NCBI GenBank assembly: GCA_025453925.1
Contig: JALOPK010000171.1
Span: 1-7,114, forward strand
Reading direction: 5' to 3'
Source of the DNA: Candidatus Eiseniibacteriota bacterium
Lineage (GTDB): Bacteria > JAFGKV01
DNA length: 7,114 nt
The translations under genes were made by a program, and so were the position numbers. A model generated the notes under the pieces. The model searched no databases. It saw nothing but the letters and a program-made list of their open reading frames with translations, and was not told the origin of the DNA. Positions 1 through 4,066 of this stretch are shown here, piece after piece (positions within the stretch are counted from its first letter, which is position 1; each line of letters begins with the position of its first letter).

Positions 1-2078
1 ACCATGAGCACTCGCTCGGCTTCGGCAAGAGCATTCTGAATGTCAACGAGCTGTTGCGGGTTCTGGGTCTCCCCTCGCTTGTCGGCATCCCTCACCAGAC
101 CGTCAACTTCGTTGATTGTGTCGCGGAGCTCCCGGCGTAGACGGGCCTCCTCGGCGATCTCATTCAACCGCTTGCGGGCCTTCATGACTTGCTCGAGGGC
201 TTGCCCGATGCTTCCGACCTCCTGGTACTGTACCGCGGTGTCGATGAACACCTCGACCTCTTCGAGCTGCGTGGAGATCGGAGTATCGCCCTCGTGAACT
301 GCCAGCCGCTCGTGTTCCTTCCGGACTTCCTCGATAGCCATCTGGCAACGACGAACCTTCTCCTTCTCCTGCTTGATGCGAGCCTCTTCCTTCCGGGTCT
401 TCGCGCGGCGCGCCGCGTCCCGCGCCTGCTCGGCCGCGAGACGAGCCTCCTCGATTGCACGGGCGCGATTGGCGGAATCCGCGGCCAATCGTCGGGCCTC
501 CTCCAGACCATTGACTGCCATCCGAAGCTCCCGGGAAGCGTACTCCTCGGCACCTGCGTCACAGGCCTCCCTTACCGCCTTGTCGGCGTCTCGCAAGGAA
601 GTCTTCACCTGAGAATCGGTCCCTTCGGGTTCTTCGTAGGGCTTCAATACCGCCTGTACCGGAGGGGCGGAAGGCGTGGGGGCCGACCGCACGCTTTCCG
701 CGCTGTCTGCACGTCCGTGGGCGAGGGCTGCTCTTTCCAGGGCCTCCATTCCCAACTGCTCGCTGGCCACGAAATCGCCGGCGTCCCGCGCCTGAATCGC
801 GCGGGTCAGCGCCTCGCGGGCGGTGGCCAGGAGGGTGACGTCGCTCGGGCCGCGGCGTTGCTGGATTTCCTCGATGGCGGCCTGTGCCTCGCCTATGATG
901 GCCTCCGCCTCCTCGCGCAATAGATCAGCGGCCTTGTGGGCGGTGGGCTCATGAACGGGCGCGACGGATTCCGAGGGAGGAAAACCCGCGGCTTCCTGGT
1001 GGCCCGACGCACGCGACGCGCTTCCGCTTTCGATCGCCTCCAGTACTCGTCGGAGATCCCCCCCCGCCTCCTGGACAAGGACCCGAAGGTTGATTCCACC
1101 GGAGTCTAGTCCGGATCGTGCGGCGGCCCGACGCGCAATAGTCTCGATGGTATCCTGTTTCGGCGCTGACAGCGTCAGTAACCGACAGATGCCCAGGGCG
1201 GCACGCACACGCATGGAAAGGGTATCTACTGATGCCAGCGGTCTTCCCGTCGAGACGACGATTGGGCCGCCCTGCTGAAACACCGTGTTGAACGCCTGCA
1301 TGAATGCCTCTTCCAGCCTGGCATCGCCAGCCAGACTCTCGAGATCATCGACGACAAGCCCGTCGCCCTGACGACCTGAGGGGAATCCATCAGCGGTACC
1401 CTTGATATCCCGTGCCGCGACAAACAGCACCATGCGATTCGGGTGGTGCTTCCCAAGTTCCTGGTAGACGGCCCGAAGGAGGTGGGTCTTCCCAACACAT
1501 CCGACGCCGAGAAGCAGAATGGGCCGACGCCACTCGGCATCGTTCTTGACGAAACTCCGCAGTTCTTCAAGGACACGATGCTGGCTCTCATCGGACAGGA
1601 AGTCACCAAAGGAGCTTCCGGAGGCCGCGCTTCCAGGCCCGCCGACGGCAGGCGGCCCTTGTGCGAGTAGGTCACGAATCTGTTTCGGGAGCCCGAACAC
1701 CAGCGCCACGGGCTGGCCGAGCTGCGCCGTGAGCACTCGGGCCAATTCCGTGTCGAAGGGATCGACCGTGGCAACGCGAGTCTCACCTTCGCCACCGGCG
1801 ACGGGCAATACAGGAATGCGGGTTGCTTCCTGAGGAGTGATCCGGCCCACGGCCGCCCAGTCGACAGCAGCAGCCGACAAGGCTGGGCTCGCCAGGCCTA
1901 GACTGCCCGCAAGCCGCTCGACATCGCGAGTGCTCACATCGCCTTGCTCAAGGGCGATCTCGACCGGTGACTTGTTCGAACGTGATGATGCCTTGATGAT
2001 GTCGCGGGCGCGTTTCTTCGCGAGCAGCCCTTCGGACACCAGAATCTCAAAGAAGGTGCGTGGCTGTTTTCCAGGCAT
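1..2078 (-). CDS. MshEN domain - DnaA-type AAA+ ATPase - coiled-coil fusion protein (3' end outside window)
   Basis: The frame is open from ATG 2078 to the window edge: 692 codons, no stop. GGGAG lies 6 nt before the start. Residues about 8-140 match the MshEN/GspE-N fold of pilus and secretion ATPases, with two helical 'LVSEG' / 'ALEQG' units, then IPVLPV and VATVDPFD. Residues about 155-350 are a DnaA-like AAA+ core: Walker A GVGCVGKT (191-198) followed by HLLRAVYQEL, Walker B LVVDDLESLAG (241-251), AFNTVFQQGGPIVVST (262-277), and sensor-2-like GGDLRRVLEAI with Arg343. The arginine-finger position appears to be Ala294. From about 380 to 692 the sequence is Ala/Glu/Arg-rich and helical, broken by a Pro/Ser linker near 465-490. 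One stretch (about 494-556) resembles DUF4398-type helical repeats. No PilB motor is visible, and no DnaA HTH domain IV follows the AAA+ core. With a prepilin and its peptidase upstream, I infer an ATP-dependent organiser or regulator of a type IV pilus or secretion-like machine, cytoplasmic. It is not replication DnaA. Confidence 0.88.
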   Translation of the reverse strand, partial: MPGKQPRTFFEILVSEGLLAKKRARDIIKASSRSNKSPVEIALEQGDVSTRDVERLAGSLGLASPALSAAAVDWAAVGRITPQEATRIPVLPVAGGEGETRVATVDPFDTELARVLTAQLGQPVALVFGLPKQIRDLLAQGPPAVGGPGSAASGSSFGDFLSDESQHRVLEELRSFVKNDAEWRRPILLLGVGCVGKTHLLRAVYQELGKHHPNRMVLFVAARDIKGTADGFPSGRQGDGLVVDDLESLAGDARLEEAFMQAFNTVFQQGGPIVVSTGRPLASVDTLSMRVRAALGICRLLTLSAPKQDTIETIARRAAARSGLDSGGINLRVLVQEAGGDLRRVLEAIESGSASRASGHQEAAGFPPSESVAPVHEPTAHKAADLLREEAEAIIGEAQAAIEEIQQRRGPSDVTLLATAREALTRAIQARDAGDFVASEQLGMEALERAALAHGRADSAESVRSAPTPSAPPVQAVLKPYEEPEGTDSQVKTSLRDADKAVREACDAGAEEYASRELRMAVNGLEEARRLAADSANRARAIEEARLAAEQARDAARRAKTRKEEARIKQEKEKVRRCQMAIEEVRKEHERLAVHEGDTPISTQLEEVEVFIDTAVQYQEVGSIGQALEQVMKARKRLNEIAEEARLRRELRDTINEVDGLVRDADKRGETQNPQQLVDIQNALAEAERVLM

Positions 2079-2131
2079 CGATTACTCCCGGCAGGGGCAT
2101 CACAAGAGGGTGTTGGCCATGGTCATGAGAC

Positions 2132-2160
2132 AGAGTAACTCTCCCTGCCACGCCCGTCAA
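2132..2160 (-). promoter_or_regulatory. Candidate sigma70-type promoter for the MshEN/DnaA-like gene
   Basis: In the 108-nt gap downstream of the prepilin peptidase, the minus strand has TTGACG (2155-2160, 5 of 6 to consensus), a 17-nt spacer, then TACTCT (2132-2137, 3 of 6 including T1, A2 and T6). It ends 53 nt before the ATG at 2078. It would allow the AAA+ gene to be transcribed separately from the peptidase, although read-through is also possible because no terminator is evident. Confidence 0.4.
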
Positions 2161-2186
2161 GCTACTGCCCGCTCCACCAGAATCCG

Positions 2187-2951
2187 CTATGGCGGGCCAA
2201 GAAACTCGCGCTGATACAGAGCAAGGAGCGCATCACCGGACAACGCCGCTACCAGTGACCCCATCACGAGGAAGGGCCCGAACGGGATCGGATCACCACG
2301 ACGCTTTCTCCTCGTGGACAACAGCACGATTCCCGCTGTCGCACCCAGCACGGAGGCAACGGCAAAGGCCAGAATCACGGATTTGGGCCCTAGGAACACA
2401 CCCATCGCGCCGACGAGCTTCGCGTCGCCAAGACCCATCCCCCCGCGACTCACAACTCCAAGAGCCCATAGGCATCCTGCGCCCACCACACCGGCAACCA
2501 GCCTGCTTTCCAACGACGGCCCATCTGTGGACACCCATGCCATGCTCACGCCACCGGCCGCAATGGCAAGGCACAAGGAGTCGGGGATCACGAAGCTATC
2601 GAGATCAATCACCGCGACAGCGATCAGGAGAGCAAGACACATGGCCATGACCGCTGCTTCAAGGGTGAGGCCCCTGGTGAGGTACGCGCCCACGAACACC
2701 AGGCCACCCAGCCCCTCCAGCACAGGATACCGTGTGGCGATCGGTGCGCCACAGGCCCTGCACCGCGCGGCCAGAAACAAGTAGCTGAGCAGGGGAATAT
2801 TGTCCACTGGGCGGAGGCGGGTGGTGCAACGGGGACAGCGTGAACCCGGCCAGACGAGCGACTCGCCTCTCGGAAGCCGGTGAACGACGACATTGAGGAA
2901 ACTGCCGACGCAACCGCCCACGCACAGCACGAAGAGGAGCGGATTACCCAT
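2187..2951 (-). CDS. Prepilin peptidase (A24 family, bifunctional leader peptidase/N-methyltransferase)
   Basis: This is a polytopic inner-membrane aspartic protease of the PilD/GspO/ComC type. It cleaves type IV prepilin leaders after Gly and usually methylates the new N-terminus. Numbering from the alternative GTG at 2960 (three residues more than from ATG 2951), the N-terminal domain has GSFLNVVVHRLPRGES (19-34), then two zinc-type CxxC pairs, Cys42/Cys45 and Cys67/Cys70, then the RYPVLEGLGG stretch (77-86). The peptidase core has VIDLDSFVIPD with Asp119 and MGLGDAKL with Asp179, the two expected catalytic aspartates, and PFGPFL near the end (226-231). About eight hydrophobic segments fit the family, and the length (254-257 residues) is usual, so the enzyme looks intact. 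It lies 103 nt after the prepilin-like gene, its likely substrate. I chose ATG 2951 because of GGGGAG spacing; GTG 2960 remains possible. Confidence 0.96.
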   Translation of the reverse strand: MGNPLLFVLCVGGCVGSFLNVVVHRLPRGESLVWPGSRCPRCTTRLRPVDNIPLLSYLFLAARCRACGAPIATRYPVLEGLGGLVFVGAYLTRGLTLEAAVMAMCLALLIAVAVIDLDSFVIPDSLCLAIAAGGVSMAWVSTDGPSLESRLVAGVVGAGCLWALGVVSRGGMGLGDAKLVGAMGVFLGPKSVILAFAVASVLGATAGIVLLSTRRKRRGDPIPFGPFLVMGSLVAALSGDALLALYQREFLGPP

Positions 2952-2959
2952 GCCGTCCA

Positions 2960-2965
2960 CTCCCC
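2960..2965 (-). promoter_or_regulatory. Ribosome binding site deciding the prepilin peptidase start
   Basis: On the minus strand GGGGAG lies 8 nt before the ATG at 2949-2951. For the alternative in-frame GTG at 2958-2960 the same motif would overlap the start codon itself, leaving no spacer. This favours the ATG. Confidence 0.55.
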
Positions 2966-2982
2966 AGCATGGCGGTCAAGGA

Positions 2983-3034
2983 CCCCGCCTGCCCGCCCCT
3001 GAGAGAGCGACTCCCGTAGGCCCGACAGGCGGGG
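2983..3034 (-). repeat. Inverted repeat in the prepilin-peptidase intergenic gap
   Basis: Perfect 9-nt arms CCCCGCCTG (2983-2991) and CAGGCGGGG (3026-3034) flank a 34-nt loop in the gap between the prepilin stop and the peptidase start. No T-run follows on either strand, so it does not look like an intrinsic terminator. It may be an mRNA structure separating expression of the two genes, or chance in GC-rich DNA. Confidence 0.3.
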
Positions 3035-3054
3035 ATGATATCGATACGGTCAAA

Positions 3055-3726
3055 TCACGTTTTGGGGGTCGGTAGAGGCGGGAAGTCCGGGCGGCCTCCC
3101 ACGATGCGCCCGACTTCGTCGAGATGCGAGGTGACCTCGAATCCCAGCGAATCCGACAGGATGATGCTGAATCGTTTCATCATCAAAGGACACAACAGGT
3201 TCCTGACGCCGGAACTGACGGCTTCCAGGCTGTCCAGGCTGGCGGTGTAGGAACCCGTAGCGGCTTTGTATGCATCGAGGGCGGCGCTCACCTTCCCCAT
3301 GCGATCCCTGGATCGAACGATAAGTGAGGCCCGAAGTCCCTCGGATCCCGGCTCCGCGAGCCATGATGGAACCCCGCCGTCAATCACCCCGGGATCCGAC
3401 ACGGAACACTTGATCTGCAGCCGAGTGGTGTCGGACAGGATCTCGTAGGGACTCCCATCGAACGGGCACGCCAGACCACGCAGGGCGGGATTCAGAGAGA
3501 CCAGATCCGCGAGGTTGTCGGTGAACCGACCAGTCCTCTCGAAAAACAGCTCCTCGGCGAGCTTGAGTTCCACCATGTCATTGCGGGACTGAGCGACCAT
3601 CACGGCCTTCTGCGCTCGCGCCTTCTTCTCGTTGTACTGCGGGATGAGAAGCACTGCGATCACGGCTAGGGTCGCCAGTACGATCATGACATCGATGAGA
3701 GAGATGCCAGTCCTCTTCAACCTCAT
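3055..3726 (-). CDS. Type IV prepilin-like / pseudopilin-like protein with duplicated C-terminal unit
   Basis: This 223-residue protein has a class III (type IV prepilin) signal: a short basic leader MRLKRTG, predicted cleavage after Gly7, then ISLIDVMIVLATLAVIAVLL as the hydrophobic N-terminal helix (8 to about 29). Processing would be done by the prepilin peptidase encoded next downstream. Mature residue 1 is Ile rather than Phe, and mature residue 5 is Asp12 instead of the near-invariant Glu. After the helix come two related units, about 55-121 and 147-214. Each has TGx(F/Y)TxxLxxL, then RxLxCP, then an LSD strand, then GG(V/R)P. Unit 1 also has Cys87 and Cys107 arranged like the CP..G..Y...C motif seen in many minor pilins. 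The start is well supported: AAAGGAG at 3733-3739 lies 6 nt before the ATG. It could be a minor pilin, a pseudopilin, or a periplasmic protein borrowing the pilin anchor. Confidence 0.9.
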   Translation of the reverse strand: MRLKRTGISLIDVMIVLATLAVIAVLLIPQYNEKKARAQKAVMVAQSRNDMVELKLAEELFFERTGRFTDNLADLVSLNPALRGLACPFDGSPYEILSDTTRLQIKCSVSDPGVIDGGVPSWLAEPGSEGLRASLIVRSRDRMGKVSAALDAYKAATGSYTASLDSLEAVSSGVRNLLCPLMMKRFSIILSDSLGFEVTSHLDEVGRIVGGRPDFPPLPTPKT

Positions 3727-3787
3727 CGGGCTCTCCTTTCGAGGGACCGGAACACACGGCCTACGGCACCATCACTGCGATAACAGC

Positions 3788-3818
3788 AAAACACAAAAAT
3801 GCGCGCCTCGAGGCGCCT
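3788..3818 (-). terminator. Candidate intrinsic terminator after the surface-protein operon
   Basis: On the minus strand a perfect 14-bp palindrome, GCGCCTCGAGGCGC (3803-3816), can fold as a 5-bp all-GC stem with a TCGA loop. It is followed after two bases by ATTTTTGTGTTTT. It sits just past the stop of the 63-residue gene and before the prepilin gene, where a transcript end would be expected. The stem is short and the T-run interrupted, so efficiency may be modest. The palindrome could instead be an operator, because a TTGACA hexamer lies immediately upstream. Confidence 0.45.
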
Positions 3819-3824
3819 TGTCAA
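3796..3824 (-). promoter_or_regulatory. Weak promoter candidate overlapping the palindrome, upstream of the prepilin gene
   Basis: A perfect TTGACA (-35-like, 3819-3824) is followed after 17 bases by CATTTT (3796-3801), a poor -10 match. The spacer holds the 14-bp palindrome. If real, it would drive the prepilin and prepilin peptidase genes and the palindrome would act as an operator between the two hexamers. The terminator reading of the same bases is somewhat more likely. Confidence 0.2.
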
Positions 3825-3853
3825 CCATGGCCACACCGAACGCTCTTCCAGAC

Positions 3854-4045
3854 TCAACGCCGCGGCTCACCCTCAACTGAACGTACTATTCTGCCCTTCT
3901 CGAAGAGCCCAATCACCCGTTTCGCGTCGAGCACCCGCAACACGGAGAGCGTCATCATCACCGCCACGATAGCCAGAATCACCATTCGTTCGCGCCGGGT
4001 GAAAAGCTGCCCAGGCCCTCCCTGCGGACGTTGAGCGGAGTCCAT
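3854..4045 (-). CDS. Small single-pass membrane protein, function unknown
   Basis: This is a 63-residue frame starting with ATG at 4043-4045, 21 nt after the stop of the surface-protein gene and on the same strand. Residues about 21-39 (MVILAIVAVMMTLSVLRVL) form one clear transmembrane helix. It is preceded by RRER at 17-20 and followed by a basic tail (AKRVIGLFEKGRIVR), so positive charge sits on both sides and the orientation is unclear. I do not recognise a family. The layout of a basic turn, one helix and a short basic tail resembles the membrane-anchor end of ComEA-like proteins, but no helix-hairpin-helix DNA-binding part follows. There is no strong Shine-Dalgarno sequence, so expression may depend on translational coupling to the gene upstream. 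A terminator-like palindrome follows its stop. The hydrophobic helix and snug operon position argue that it is real; short length and the weak start keep confidence moderate. Confidence 0.6.
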   Translation of the reverse strand: MDSAQRPQGGPGQLFTRRERMVILAIVAVMMTLSVLRVLDAKRVIGLFEKGRIVRSVEGEPRR

Positions 4046-4066
4046 CGCCGGCGAGACCCGTTCAGC

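Noticed and set aside
189-923. Open frame of 244 codons on the plus strand
   Set aside because: It lies opposite the 692-codon minus-strand gene. Its Leu/Arg/Gly-rich product is what the antisense of an Ala/Glu/Arg coiled coil gives, and no domain is recognisable.
1226-1795. Open frame of 189 codons on the minus strand in another phase
   Set aside because: It overlaps the DnaA-like ATPase core, whose Walker motifs identify the true frame; the product is Ser/Arg-rich with no motif.
1-2078. Replication initiator DnaA
   Set aside because: The ATPase core is DnaA-like, but the N-terminus is MshEN and, where the domain IV HTH should follow, there is a coiled coil; the arginine finger also seems absent.
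2100-2126. Eight-residue leader-like mini frame (MTMANTLL) before the AAA+ gene
   Set aside because: It would begin at about the predicted transcription start, has no ribosome binding site and no regulatory codon run.
3039-3046. Palindrome TATCGATA just downstream of the prepilin stop region
   Set aside because: Eight bases only, with no paired promoter hexamers at suitable spacing; chance is sufficient.
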